Source: Bufo bufo (Eukaryota > Chordata > Amphibia > Anura > Bufonidae). From it: a stretch of 64,000 bases of DNA. The stretch is from the NCBI RefSeq assembly GCF_905171765.1, contig NC_053392.1, positions 448,474,837 to 448,538,836 of the forward strand, in the 5' to 3' direction. A program made the translations under genes and the position numbers. Shown piece by piece: positions 10,881-23,339 of this stretch; positions within the stretch are counted from its first letter, which is position 1, and the number at the start of each line of letters is the position of its first letter. The notes beneath the pieces were generated by a model. It was given only the letters and a program-made list of their open reading frames with translations. It made no database searches and had not been told where the DNA came from.

Positions 10881-11160
10881 AATACAATGTGTGGAATGAA
10901 ATTGGTATATAAATGCTGTTATTGCAGCACAACATGTTCACTAACAATGCACATTAACTTGATGTAATACAATGTGTGTAATAAGACAAGTATAGAAATG
11001 CTTTTATCTCAGCACACTAATAGTGCAAGCTATCTTGACACAATACAGTGCGTGGAATGAAACCAGCATATCAATGCTGTTATATCAGCACAACACATTC
11101 ACTAATAATGCCTGGTATCCTGATACATTACAATGTGTAAATGGTTAACTGGTAGATAAA
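10881..11160. repeat. Degenerate 76-87-bp tandem repeat, left part
   Basis: The motif aatacaatgtgtggaatgaa recurs at about 10881, 10966, 11042 and 11129 with cagcacaacatg-type segments between. A further partial copy resumes at about 12404-12450, so the array was split by the Tc1 element. Confidence 0.7.
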
Positions 11161-11162
11161 TA

Positions 11163-12401
11163 CACTACTCACAAAAAGTTAAGGATATTTGGCTTTCGGG
11201 TGAAATTTATGGAAAATGCAAAAAAGTTAACACTACAGTTATATTATATAATGAAAATAGGGCATTTAAGTAGAAGCATGCAATGGTGATTTCCTCATTT
11301 CAAACAATTTATTGAAACAAAAACCAACAACAGTAGTGGGTATACCCCCACAAATAATGTCAATGTCTCAAAAATGTGTCATGTGGCCTTGAGCATCAAT
11401 TGCAGCTTGACAACGAAGTCTAATCCTGCTAACAAGTCGACATATTGTGTGATAAGGCATGGCATCCTGCTCTTCTTGATGGGCAGCCCTCAGGTTATTG
11501 AGGTTCTGGGGTACAGAGTTACGAGCCTCTACACGGCGACTCAGCTGATCCCATAAGTTTTCAATGGGATTCAGTTCTGGAGAAAGTGCAAGCCATTCCA
11601 TTTGAGGTACCCCAGTCTCCAGCAGCCGTTCCCTAATGATGTGACCTTGATGAGCTGGTGCATTGCATAGCACTCTCCTTGAAGTCTCCATCATTGGCGG
11701 CCATCATTTCTGGTTAACGTGAATCGACTTTCATCAGTGAACAGCACTGAGGCCCAGTGGTCCCCTGTCCAGAGTAGATGCTCCCTGGCCCATGTAAGAC
11801 GATGTTGCCTGTGCCTGGTGGTGTGGTCAGGTACCCTTACAGGTAGTCTAGCATGCAGACCACGCTGATGAAAAAGATTTTGAATGGTCTGACGTGACAC
11901 TTTGGTGCCTCTCACCTCCCTTAAATGTGCCTGGAGTTGTGTGGCATTCATCATCTGGTTTTGCAAGGCATTGTTCACAGTGAAGCGATCATCAGTGTGG
12001 GATATGGCCAATGGATGTCCACTATGCCTTTCTGTGACTCTTTCAGTCTCTCTTACCTGCTGATGTTCAGTGGTCACTTAGGTCTGAGAACATCCTGCTT
12101 AAAGCCTTGCAATGGCGAAGTACTTAAATAACAAGAGGACTTAAATAACAATTCTAATTGAACCAAAAAATTCATGGGGTTATTCATGGATGAAACACCT
12201 GTTGTGAATTTTGACGTTAAGCTCCATGTTAGAGAACAACAAGTTGTGCAAAAAGTACTAAAACATTGAACAGTTGGACACATGCATTCAAAGAGCTAGA
12301 GAAGGTCACATTAAGTTCACCTGTGAAGGTTAGAGTGCAATTTAGGTTTATCCAGAAATTTCACCCACAAGCCAAATATCGCATACATTTTGTGGGTAGT
12401 G
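11163..12401 (-). mobile_element. Tc1-type DNA transposon, decayed
   Basis: Terminal inverted repeats of about 53 bp begin cactactcacaaaa on the left and cactacccacaaaa on the complementary right end, and share the stretch gatatttggctt. TA dinucleotides flank both sides (11161-11162 and 12402-12403), the usual Tc1/mariner target duplication. The transposase inside is on the minus strand and broken. Confidence 0.87.
11368..12120 (-). pseudogene. Tc1-family transposase, internally deleted
   Basis: Two blocks are readable. The N-proximal block (12077 down to 11691) has a helix-turn-helix-like part and LFTDESRF, which carries the first catalytic Asp of the DDE triad. The C-terminal block (11694 down to 11368) has NAPAHQ, where the family normally has Asp before Asn, and SPELNPIENLW with the final Glu. 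The stretch that normally joins them, carrying the VMVWAG-type motif, is missing, and the first block ends at a stop. The extreme N-terminus is also degraded. It cannot encode an active enzyme. Family identity is clear; the exact subfamily is not. Confidence 0.87.
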
Positions 12402-12403
12402 TA

Positions 12404-15400
12404 CTCTTATTGCAGCTCAACATGTTTACTAATAATGTATGGTATGGTTTTTAGAAAAATAAATGAGGCAAATGCTCAGCGTTCACAACATAATATATTG
12501 CTATTGATGCTGGCAATAAGCCTACAAACTGTAGAAACTTTTTTTTTTTAGGTTGTTACTGAATTTTGAGTTTCAATTGCAGATTTTTCACTGGAACTTG
12601 AAGTTTTCACTAATGACATCCTTATACTCACCCTACCACACCTAGATCAGTGGCTTGTGTCTATAATAGCTTTTTGCCAGACACAGCCAACACACATGCT
12701 CCAAGATCGCAAGCCGTGCACATAATGGCTTCTCTCCAACCTGGATACCAAAATCCTGCTCCTGATTAGCTTAAAGCCTTTCAGTCAATCAAGGCAAGCC
12801 GCTTGTTGGTCTTTCCCTTTCTTCCCTCCCAGGGTCATGTGATCCTCCATCTTCATCATCTCTCCGTTTTTTTGCCACCAGTTTTCACTGTAGATTTTTC
12901 TGTGTGTAGATTTTTTATTTTATTTTCTGAACATGATTATGCTTCTGCAACCTTGCCTGAGCTGTTCTGAACAGCATTTAGAAAGCATTAAGAAAATTGC
13001 TTAAAGGCAGCGACATGGCCCACAGACAGAGTGGTCTGGAGGGGATCCTACTGACTTATATGGGAGAGTTTTCTGTGACCTATGCAGAGACCATTGTACA
13101 AGTAAAGATAGATACATTTTGACAATCACCTATTGTGACAGGTAAGCAAGTAACTGCAGTAAAGTGATCTGTACACACCAAGAATTGGCGCCTATTAGGC
13201 CTAGTGGCCAGTGTGAAAATTGCAGGATTTTAAGGAGTTCTACATGCAAGCTATGTGGGCCAACATCACACTTAACAAGGCCAGTCTCTTACCCATGTCT
13301 CAAGGACTCTTTGGAGGAGACTTATCAAAACTGTTGTAAAGTAGAACTGGCTTAACCTTTCATTTTTTAGAGCTCCTTTGGAAAATGAAAATTTTTCTTT
13401 ACACTAGTCTTAATAAATGCCCCCCTTTATTTCTTCATCTTAGCATAAGTGGAATGCACGGCCTCTTTAGGATCCTCGGTAGCAGTGCTTCTGCAATGCG
13501 GTCCGCAATGCTTAAGTCGGCAGCAACGGCTGTGGATTCAGGTGGCAGACAAGTTGCAGAACAACGGAGCTCTCTGACAGTCACTGATGTTTCTGGCTCA
13601 GGCTGCACAGGAGTAGGCACTGCAGAAGCTAGGGAATTCAAAGGCACTGGATTAGGTTTCTTGTAGCAAAGGTGCAATGGCATTCTTCACCTAGCTCCCT
13701 CCTCTGGATCTTTGATAGCTGTCCGTGCGCCACATATGATAAACCCTGTCTGACCTTAACACTAATGACTGCTACTGATGACTACTGCATTGCTAGACCC
13801 CACTGTGGTGGGTGATGATTCTGGTAGGGTGATTATTTTGGGCTCCAAGCAGCTTGGCTCCTATACCCAAACTCTGAACTGGGAGAGGGGTTCAAATTTA
13901 AAGTCACCTCCCGGTGTCTCCGGATGCTGCCATAGCACCAACAAGTGTAGATCCCGATAGTTGTGCATGTTGCTGGTCTCAATGAGTGATTTTCCAGTCT
14001 TGTTGGTCTTTCCCCTTTTTTTAAATGGGGGTTCAGCTGAAGGTCTTTCTTCCCCAGGAGTAAGGAGCAGACACTGTATTTCCTTCCCAATCTGTACGGG
14101 GCATACAATGCAATCTTCCCATGCCTGGTGGGGCAGAATTACAGAGTCATGTGCCGGGGATCCCTTTCCGCAGGTGGACAAAACAGACATGAACGGAAGC
14201 AGAGTAAACTGCCACAAACAAGAACAGAAACAGATAACGAACACAGTTACGCACCGCTAGGCGCTCAGATGCAGATACGCTCTTCTAGGCGATAGATAGA
14301 ACATCGCATACAAACAGGACAGATACAACACAGAAACAACAACACAAAACAAGGCAGAACCACACCAAGGTATGGCAGGCAGGGTGCCCAAGGGTCAGCA
14401 GTATGGGGCAAGGCAAAACAGACAACAGACCTACAGACAGACAGAACAAAACTGAACCAAGGAAGACTGACCCAGACACTGAAGGAACACAGGAATAAAT
14501 ACCAGCCCCATGAGTGCAGCTGAGAAGTCACGCCCACCGAACCAAGCAGGGAAGATTAACCCCATCAGAACTACTCAGGGGAGTAAACCCTTACAGGAAA
14601 GGGAACAGAAACTACAGTGCGGAAAGCTGCAGTATGGGCGTTGCCCATGGCAACCAGACACAAGAAGGTCAGGATACAGAAACAGGACTACAAATACAGA
14701 TGTAGTCAAAGGGGTACACACGTACACGGGCAAGTTCACACGTGAAGCCGCAGCCAGCATGCAGCCCCTGGCAACCAGCCTTGCACGGAGACACCCGCAG
14801 CCAGTACGCCAGGGGATGTGCAGCCAGCCTACACGACAACACACGTCATGGTGAACCACACCGTGACATACAGCACTGATGGCGCAGCTTCAGTTTGGGT
14901 AGTTAACCCCTTGTGTGCCAGCATGTGGCCTAAAACTTGGCTTAATTCAGCGGCTGCAAGCATAGTTAGTGACAGTACCTGTGACAACACTCTGCTGCAC
15001 ACTGTGGCTGGCAAATCCATAATACAGTGACTTTCAGCCACTTTAGCATAATAAAATCTCTTTAGTATTCTTGATAGCACACAGAGGTACTATGCAGTTT
15101 GTGATGCTAAATTGATGCAGTGAGTCGCAGGGGAGGCAAGGATGGGAAAAGTGGTAGTGGTTCAGATGGTTATAGTTGTACTCACAGTTCATGGTGGCAG
15201 TCCTCATCCTGGCTCTCCGTGGGCTGTGCAGTGAATGTAGGGTGCACCATGCTTCAAGGCAACTCCCAAAAACTTTCCAAGTCGACCGGGAGGGTGCACG
15301 TTCACAATACATACAATATTTCCCACACTGTGGTGTAGATCCTCCATCGAGTAGCTATTCCATGGTAAAAGCATGGTGGGTTCCTGAGGCAATGTCCCCT

Positions 15401-16030
15401 TTCCACTAGTAGTAAGGCCTGAGGCTATAGAAGAGTGTTTGCACTTACTGTCTGCACCAGTCCTTTAAAATGCCCCTGAACAATCTGTATAATCTGGCCT
15501 TCTTTCTCTCAGGATGGTGGTAGTTGGTAGGGATGCAAGGATAAAGGTTCCTTACATCAAGTCTCACTTCTGCACAGGCACAAGTAGTTGCTTCCTCACT
15601 CTTAGACAGCTGGCACTCAACTCACAAGCTCCTGTCCCAGAGGGTAAGGGCCCACCTCTACCCCCTGAGCGGGCAACCTAACAAAACAGTGTTCCCATTT
15701 CATTTCTTCGGATTACAAACTTCACAGATCTGCACACAAATCTGTACTGCACAAATCCGCAAGAAATCTGCACCAAAACCACAAATAGTACATAAATCCA
15801 CACTATTTATTGCAGCATGTAAAGACCCTCTAACCACTGATGAGCCGATAAAAGAGCAAATGCTCGTTTATGTGCTGATTCGCATCTTTCATCAAGATGA
15901 AAGATACACAATTATTGGGCAGCATATCCCCCTGTGTAATCAGTGATGTGCTGGCAATTAATGGAACTGAAAGAGGTAGGAACAAGAGCAGTAGTAATCA
16001 TTTCCCCACATTCACATAAGCCTGTGCAAT
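12404..16030. other. No gene recognised; mixed old repeats
   Basis: The end of the split tandem array is at 12404-12450. 12600-12900 carries a repeat related in inverted orientation to 3420-3540. 13430-15670 is unclassified, with many short ORFs but no family motif. Nothing supports an exon. Confidence 0.4.
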
Positions 16031-16462
16031 AGGGTGGCGCTGATAGATATTGTGAGGGATCGTGTACTTGCAGTGACCGACTCTGACTTAGGGGGTTAAA
16101 AGTCTAAACAGTGCTTTATTTTCCACTCAGCACAATTGAGGGCATCCAAGTTTTCCGTCCCTTGGGAGAAGCCACAGCACATAATACAAAACGTCAAAAA
16201 AAAAAAAAAAACACCTGCCCCTCAAGTCTATAAGTAATACAGAGAACATCTCTCTTTCCTACACCTTCAGCATGACCAGGCATCACAGATTCTCACAGTC
16301 AAACAGCCACTATACTCTGACACTGACTGAGGTTCTGAGGCCTCTATTTATTCCCTCTTCAGGCTAGGGGAAATAGTTGTACTGGAGTAAGGGTGTGGAC
16401 TGGTAGGTAGGTCCCACTTCCAAACCTATCTACCAGTCCAAAAAATCCAGCCCGGTACAAAG
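16031..16462. other. No gene; unclassified, one A run
   Basis: A run of about 16 A at 16196-16211 is the only simple feature seen. Confidence 0.35.
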
Positions 16463-16470
16463 GCCTAAAT

Positions 16471-16655
16471 CAATGTTCCTCAACCCCAGTCCTCAGGGCC
16501 CACCTGCCGGTCATGATTTGAGAATATCCCACAGAATAAATACCTGTGGTAAGTGCCGATACATTGACACTAATTATATCACCTGTTCAATACTGAGGAA
16601 ATCCTGAAAACATGACCTGTGGGTGGGCCCTGAGGACTGGATCTGAGGAACACTG
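16471..16655. mobile_element. hAT-type MITE, 185 bp
   Basis: Terminal inverted repeats CA(a)TGTTCCTC and GAGGAACACTG extend inward over about 33 bp around a ctcagggcc/ggccctgag core. Flanks are gcctaaat (16463-16470) and gcttaaat (16656-16663), an 8-bp target duplication with one mismatch, as expected for hAT. Confidence 0.82.
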
Positions 16656-16906
16656 GCTTAAATAACCTGCCTCAGCAAACTATGCTTTGCTGAGACAACA
16701 AAGCTTTATTTCATCCAGCTGAGGACTTTGGGTGAGATATATACCCCTTCCAGCACTTTACCACACACTTTGTTACAACGTGTTTATTGTCCATCTGCGC
16801 TTGTCCTCCTAAAACACAGGGCAGTGTAATAGAACCCTTACACAAATAATGCTGTCACTGATAGGATGGGCCCCATGTACAATTGAGCTGAGAAAAGCAG
16901 AGACTT

Positions 16907-17151
16907 AGGGCTCATGCACACAACCATGTGTCGGCCAGGGCCATATTGCGGCCCGCAATCAGCGGGTCTGCAAAATAGGGTCCCCGGATGTTTTTGTACC
17001 GCATCACAGATAGGACCCATTCACTTGCCTCCGCACTGCAAAAAAAATGGAACATGTTCTATTTTTTGCGTTGCGGACGGATGACGGACCCATTCAGGTT
17101 GCAGTTCCCAATGTACAGGACGGCCAATCAACGGATGTGTGCATGAGCCGT
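16907..17151. mobile_element. Palindromic-end MITE
   Basis: Starts agggctcatgcacac and ends gtgtgcatgagcc. Relatives of the same style occur at 37602-37850 and 47089-47361. Confidence 0.75.
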
Positions 17152-17170
17152 TAAATGTATAAATTACATG

Positions 17171-17340
17171 TAGTGTTGAGCGAACTGTTTTCAAGTTTAG
17201 CATACAAGGTTCAGGTTCGGGTTATCTAAGAATTCTGTTATGGATTCCACTACCACGAACCATAACTTTTGGTCCATGGAAGCAGAATCCATAACAGAAT
17301 TCTTAGATAACCCGAACCCGAATTTGAAAACAGAAGTTCT
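17171..17340. repeat. Foldback repeat
   Basis: Arms at about 17215-17250 and 17285-17318 share gggttatctaagaattctg and its complement. The flank tgttgagcgaac resembles the start of the hAT element at 53042. Confidence 0.75.
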
Positions 17341-18249
17341 TTCATGCCTAATTACATGTATTACTGAATATTTTCCCATAAAACTATACTGTTTAGCTCT
17401 TTTTGCTCTATAACATGCTGCCTGCAAATTGCACTACATTTTGTTATGAAAGGTTATCCTTAATGCCATTTTTTTCAGAGAGGAGGAAAAAAATGCCATT
17501 GCTTCAACATGCTACATTAAAAACAAAACAAAAAAAACACCATAAGTTCAGTGGCAAAACACTTGTCCTGCATATAATTCTACATTTTTTCCCTAGAAAA
17601 AAAGAAAAGAAATGAAAAAATGCCCAAAAAAAGCAATCCCCACATTTTTCTTGAATAAAAGGCAAAAAATTATCATAATGCAAAAAAAAAACACAAGCAG
17701 ATTTCATGGTTTTTTTTTTTGTGGTGTTTACTGGTTAAAAAAAGGCAGAACAAATGTGTGTGTTAAGGAAGCCTATGTGCTATTTCACATAGTGGGCATA
17801 TTGACTACTGTGAGGGCCCCTAGATATATGGCATAAATTATACCATAATGTGGCACAATCTTGTACATTTACCAAAATCAGGGCACATTTACATCAGAGT
17901 TATTTTTCCATTATCGTGAGCATCAGTTTTGAACATTTGGCATTCGTTTGAGCCATTTCATGCAGGACTCTTTTTTTTTTTTCCATCTAAATTAACGGAT
18001 CTCTGACAGATATGGCTGAAACGGATGCCAAATGTGGATAACTGATGCTCAGGATCCATTGTTTTCTTTACTTTTCTGTTCTTCTGACAGATCAGAAGAA
18101 CAGAAAGATAATTGTGATGTGAACTTATTTGCACCTAGTACATCAATGGGGGCAAGAAAAGGGATGTGGCTTCACAGGAAAGGGAGCACGCCCTAGCCAA
18201 CATGCAACACTTGGCACATTCTGGTGTAAAATTCAAACTAAGCCAAGGA
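17341..18249. other. No gene; A-rich DNA and a MITE-like hairpin
   Basis: 17590-17740 is A/T-run rich. 17915-18110 has inverted gagcatcagtt/aactgatgctc motifs and a palindrome at about 18075-18102. Confidence 0.45.
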
Positions 18250-18740
18250 ATAATTAGTATGAAGTTAGACAAAAGTGGCATAGTGAGCCACTTTGATAAA
18301 CGTTGTGCATATCTAGACAGGCTGTCAAGTTTATTCCATCTATATGGTTAAAGTGTACAATTTGGAAATTATCAAAAATGGTGACAAGAACTGGAAAGGA
18401 GACCTTGGGGTTAGAGGAGATAATAAGAATGTCATCTGCAAAAGCTGCAGAGTGGTAGGTGAAGCCCTTTACTGTAAGGCCTTTTACTTTTTGGTCTTGA
18501 CATTTGTGTTGTATTAACGTTTCAATAGACAAATCAATCAGGACTGGGGAGAGGGGGCACTTCTGTCTTGTGTCGTTAGATATAGTAAAGTAGGAGGATA
18601 AGGAGCCATTGACCCTGGTGGCCTCAGAGGGAGAACTGCATAATGCCATAACATTACTAATGAAGGAGGTTTCCGAGAATACAAAAAAATTGGAGAAAGA
18701 ACGCTTGTCTGGCGCTGCTTGGAACAATTCAAACTTGCAT
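18250..18740 (-). pseudogene. L1-type reverse transcriptase fragment
   Basis: The minus frame from 18727 to 18254 reads VNGSLSSYF, NDTRQKCPLSPVLIDLSIE and AFADDILII, which correspond to the RQGCPLSP and YADD regions of an L1-like ORF2. The Gly of RQGCPLSP is Lys here. The rest of ORF2 is absent, so this is an isolated old piece. It differs clearly from the intact LINE at 4114-9842. Confidence 0.8.
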
Positions 18741-18780
18741 CGAGGATGGGATGAAATAAAAGCTTTTATTATCTGTCAAC

Positions 18781-18814
18781 GCATTTCGAGGGTAGGAAAA
18801 CCCTCTTCGTCAGG
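18781..18814 (-). ncRNA. Hammerhead-ribozyme-like motif (PLE type)
   Basis: On the minus strand CTGACGA (18813-18807) is followed by an A, a perfect 6-bp stem GAGGGT/ACCCTC and then GAAA (18787-18784). This matches the CUGANGA...GAAA core of hammerheads except for one extra A before stem II. A short tgcg segment takes the place of stem III. Such minimal hammerheads are known from Penelope-like element ends. Activity is untested. Confidence 0.5.
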
Positions 18815-19167
18815 ACAATATACAGAAGGTACAAACACAGTGTTTAAAAAGATACCTGTTATTCTGAAGATTCCTCCTAGTGAGGCACTACAGAAGAAAC
18901 CACGGCTGCAGTTTGACCTATACCGTCGCTAGTCAGTGAGAAAAATTACCAGCAAGACCCTCTACAGTGGTTGTGACTCTTCACAACCTCCTATGGTAAG
19001 CGTACCCTAATATCTACCTTTTTATGTGACCAACTGACACTGCACATGTGGTGCTGCCTCCTCTCTCTTTTATTTTATATAATGAAGGAGATTGGAATAC
19101 AAAATTTCCACAACACCAAGTTCATGAAAGTCCAGTCCACATGGTCAGACATTGTTCTAATGTATTT

Positions 19168-19716
19168 TTTTAGCTTTCCTAGCAAAATAGGCACCTGACG
19201 TTCAGGTGCCTATTGCACTTTAGAATCTGTACTCTTATATATCACTGTGCATTGGAGTACGGATCCCCCTGTGGTCGCACTGAGCACAGTACAGTCCGGA
19301 GCATCACTGCTCCTGCTTGTACCAGCACTTCTCTGCTAAAGCCTGGCATGCATGTGCTTTGTAAGGCTCTAGCAGAGCAGAGCAGGCAGAGGAGCAATAT
19401 GTTATGTGAGCTCATGCTCTGTACTCACTCCTCTCTGCTAATAGCCTGTATATGATAGAGGTTATTAGCAGAGTTGAGCACAGGAGCTCACATAAGACAT
19501 TTCTCCTCTGCCCGTTCCGCTCTGATAAAGCCTGATATAGCCCATGTATGCCAGGCTTTAGCAGAGCAGTGCTGGTACAAGCAGTAGATGCAATGCTCCG
19601 GCCTGTACTGTGCTCAGTGTGGCCATAAGTGGATCCATATTGCAATACATAGTGGTTATGGGAGTACGGATTCTAACGCGCAATAGGAACCTGAACTTGA
19701 GGTGCCTATTTTGCTA
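19168..19716. repeat. Large foldback element, about 540 bp
   Basis: Outer arms share gcaaaataggcacct (left) and aggtgcctattttgc (right). Inner segments also pair, including ctgctaaagcctggcatgca against tgccaggctttagcag, with the centre near 19450. Confidence 0.8.
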
Positions 19717-21400
19717 AAAAAAATAAAAATGTACGTTATAAAATTTATTTTCAGCACATTTACGATCTGTTTTAAGAAAGTTGTCTTTTTGATGCACTTT
19801 TAGAGCTAAAGACAGAAAGGGATTCAGAAGCACTCCATTATTTTACTCCTTCCCTTTGAATCTGTAGTGTCCCACTAGGTAAAGGTGGGCACTACACAAG
19901 GGTTAACATTGTCTTTTGCATTAATGTGATGTTTAATATGTATTTCCCTGTGTTATCTGGGTGTCAGGCCTGTTAGGGTGTAGTTTAGCCTCCTAGACGT
20001 TAGAGGGAGCTAGAGAGCCCTAAGTATATATAGGTAGGCCCAGACAGGGGAGAGTAGTTCATTCCAGGTGGCTAGAAGAGTAATGTAGTCAGCCTGAAGC
20101 TCCTGAGGCTAAGTTAGCTCAGTAGAGTCACCCCAGAAGAAGGATCTACCTCCTGGGAGAAACCTGCAGTTACCCACAAACCAAGCAGCGTCCTTGCATC
20201 CAACTAAGATAAGTAACCTGATGAATCCAACTAAGATAAGTAACCTGATGAGCAGAGGTACTATAAGTTACAGTCAAGATTCAATACTGGAGGAAGAATT
20301 TCTACCAAGGATTAAAGCCAGCATTTAGGCATCCGGGCTTTGGGATCCAGCCAGCTAGAATAGCTGATAGGATTAGTGCAGCATAGGTCTGCTAAGCATT
20401 AACTGTTTACCCTCCAAGTATCTTGAAAGATTAATACCTGCCATTATTGAAAGTAAACCTGCTGTGGCATTTGTGATATAAGGGACTGCATCATTATCAA
20501 CTGTAAACTGTCTGTACAAAGTTGGACTGTTTTCCAAAGTAAAGCAACGTTTGGTTCACTATACCACCTGTGTACCTCAATTACTGCTACTAGAGAACCG
20601 GTGTGCCACCGTTACAGGCACTGGCGTCACGATCCTTAAAGGGACCTTGCCTCAGGCACTCAAAACACCTGCAACATCCAGGGCACCTCACCCAACATCA
20701 GGCCAGGTCTCTCCATACAGAGTGTGCCCCAGAGGAACTTGTGTCTACCTCTCATTCACTGCCGCATGCCTGCCCAGGGTCCTCCAAAAAGTGAGTAACC
20801 CTCGATTGCCCATAACCGTGACCTCACTGTCGCAATACCCTGCAGGTCTGGCGTGCTGCAAATCCACTCAAAAAAATAATAATTTGAAAAACTGCTACAA
20901 AAACTGTAAAGTTTTTTCTAAAAACACTGTGTGTAATAAAACGATAAAGGTCAGGAATTTACCCAGCCAAAATACAGAACTATACATGGCTGTGCTGGGA
21001 GGCTTGCCATGCTGACCAGCCAAGTACTGGCTGTGTAAACTCTCAGTGAGAATGGAAGCTGAGCCAATCAGCATCCAATCACAGAGCTAGACGGCCAATT
21101 TAAGAAATTTTCAATTGTATCCTGGTTCCTGTATTTTGTGCTGCGTTCTGCATTTGAATTCCTGTTATCTAACTGTAGCTTATTTCGTAGATTACCTCTT
21201 TTGTCTGCTGTTTTGGATTCTACTGATTCTCCTGGTAGTCGGACTGTGGCCAGTTTTCTAGATTAACCCGCTCGTCTGCTGTTTTAGCATTATCTGAGTT
21301 TCTGAGCAGCTTCTGAGTTTGCTGGCTCTGGTTCCGGACAGTGAGCATAGTACTGCTTAACGATAAGGCTGAGTTTACAGTTTGCTTTTCTAAGGGGTTA
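19717..21400. other. No gene; unclassified LTR-like repeat
   Basis: From about 19868 (tgtcccactagg) the sequence looks like a retroelement LTR or leader, but no second LTR or coding region was found. A 27-bp exact tandem duplication sits at 20198-20224 and 20225-20251. Confidence 0.35.
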
Positions 21401-21858
21401 AAGGGGTTATCCCATGACTAATGTAAAAAATGAAAATCAGACATCCTATAGTACACAACAATCTCTTTCTAACAAAGCTAGAACCAGCCCTGTACCTCAC
21501 ATGGATCCAGAGATTTCCCCATTCATTGCTCTGCTAGATTTATATCAAGCTGAGAGCTCAAGGGGAGTGTCTTATGTGCTGCAGCTAAAGGGGGGGGGGG
21601 GGCGGGGGGAGGTCTCCATGCTCTCCCTATCACAGCTCAGGAAGCAGTTGAAGGATGGAACGGAGCATGTGCGGTCATCTGAGTGAGCAGGACAAAGAAA
21701 TAAGAAAAGAAACAAACAGCAGGTGGCGCTATACATATACATTTTATTGATTAACTCAGTGGCTCTGTAAAAATTTTAATTGCATGCAATTACAAAAAGG
21801 TATTAAGATCCAGGTGCTGGTTTGAAAACTGTAGAATATTTTTGTGGGACAACCCCTT
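21401..21858. mobile_element. T2-like MITE
   Basis: Left end ttaaaggggttatcccatga and right end gtgggacaacccctttt form terminal inverted repeats of the TTAAAGGRR type. A run of 13 G lies at about 21590-21602. No ORF of note. Confidence 0.65.
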
Positions 21859-23339
21859 TTATTTAAATTCAAAGTTTTTTGGGAAACAAAAACTGACTTC
21901 AAAACAGATGATGCAAAATGAAGCAACAAGATTCAACAGGATCCTATCATGTAGCATCCTGGTACCATAGACTGCATTGTACAAAAACATATATAAATAC
22001 AGATCTGCTGGGATCCTGTTGTTCAACAAGACAAAACAATTAAACAGTTTCTGTTTGTTCCATTGAAAAAAATGATCCATGCAGAAACTTGTGAAATAGG
22101 GACAGAGACGCTTTTAAACATGACAGAAGCCTAATTGAAAACCTATGTTAAAAAAGTATTCCGGTTTTAATGATTACATTTATTTGTTTAGTGAAAATAG
22201 AACAAAAGTTGGCATGAGATAGAGGACAAATAAATATAGCAATGTATTAAATGTAGACAAAAAAACAAATCAGGACTACAGTTAAAAATAATTAAAAAGA
22301 TAAATCTCGCTATTATGCAGACAAAAAAAGGGCATGCACCATGATAAGTACTGCTCCATAAATAATAGGTCTAGGGCTACACAGCTACATTTGGACGTAG
22401 CTGTATGTCCAGACTGCATGCAAGTTTCTGCAATCAGAGATATAGCTATGTCCAAACTGTTAGAGACAGCAGAGACAATGGAGCAGGCAGCAAGGGACCA
22501 ATCAGAGTGGTCCCTTGCCGGTGATTGCTCTGATTGGCGACTCTGTACTGTTTGTGACAGTGGAGATCAGAGCCTGAATAAAAGTAATGGTTGTCCCCTC
22601 TTTGCCTCCTTCAGTGCTTCCTTTGTGCCCCGACTGTGACCCCATTGTGTCCCCTGTGTGCCCCATTCTTGCGACATACCGCCCCCCAGAGGATTGAGAT
22701 GGCAGCGGCTCAGTAACTGAGCGCTGCCGTCAGCAGAAAATGTCAACTGTAACATACAGCTGACACTCTGCTGTAACGGCTGAAACCGATGCTGGTATTA
22801 ATCCCAGCCATTTAACCTTTTAGCCACCGCGGTATCAATGGGGTTAACATAAGGACAAAGATCCCTGCTAGTGTAACGTAAGAAAAAAGGGGAAAAACTT
22901 CAATAAAAAGAAAAAAAATGCTTTTTCCCATATCTGCTCAGTTATAATTGGTAACAGCCTGGTGGTTTTCCTTTAGAGATGTCCAGATCCCTGTACGGGG
23001 GTTAAAGAGTGCAAACCAGGGGACTGCCAGGATAATGCCATTAGGATTTGCTAGAGATGAGCGGAGTTGTGAAAAATTCTATTTGTCTGCTTCGGCGAAT
23101 TTCACAAAGAAGTAATTTGTCACGAAGAGTACTCCTTTGTATGTAGCGGACACAATGATGAAGAACAGCGATTGTGCCGCCCACAGTCATCGAACTCCCT
23201 AGATGCCACATTAATTTCTTATCGCGGCATCTGAGATTAAAAGTAAGGCCTTTCAGGGGTTAATCCAAATAAAAAATAAATAAATAAAACCATACTCGCC
23301 TTATCCATTTGATCGCAGAGAGGCCGTCACGACCATCTT
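21859..23339. other. No gene; unclassified and agagatgagcg-type repeat
   Basis: A frequent frog-type repeat starts at 23052 (agagatgagcgg). 22490-22540 contains a short inverted pair around aagggaccaatcagag. Nothing coding recognised. Confidence 0.4.

Noticed and set aside
14265..14537. Minus-strand hydrophobic, Cys-rich ORF that looks like a membrane protein
   Set aside because: No family pattern, no start context and no conservation evidence; likely chance translation of an A/C-rich repeat.
19868..20880. Considered as a full LTR retrotransposon
   Set aside because: No second LTR, target duplication or coding motif could be found, so only an LTR-like repeat is noted.
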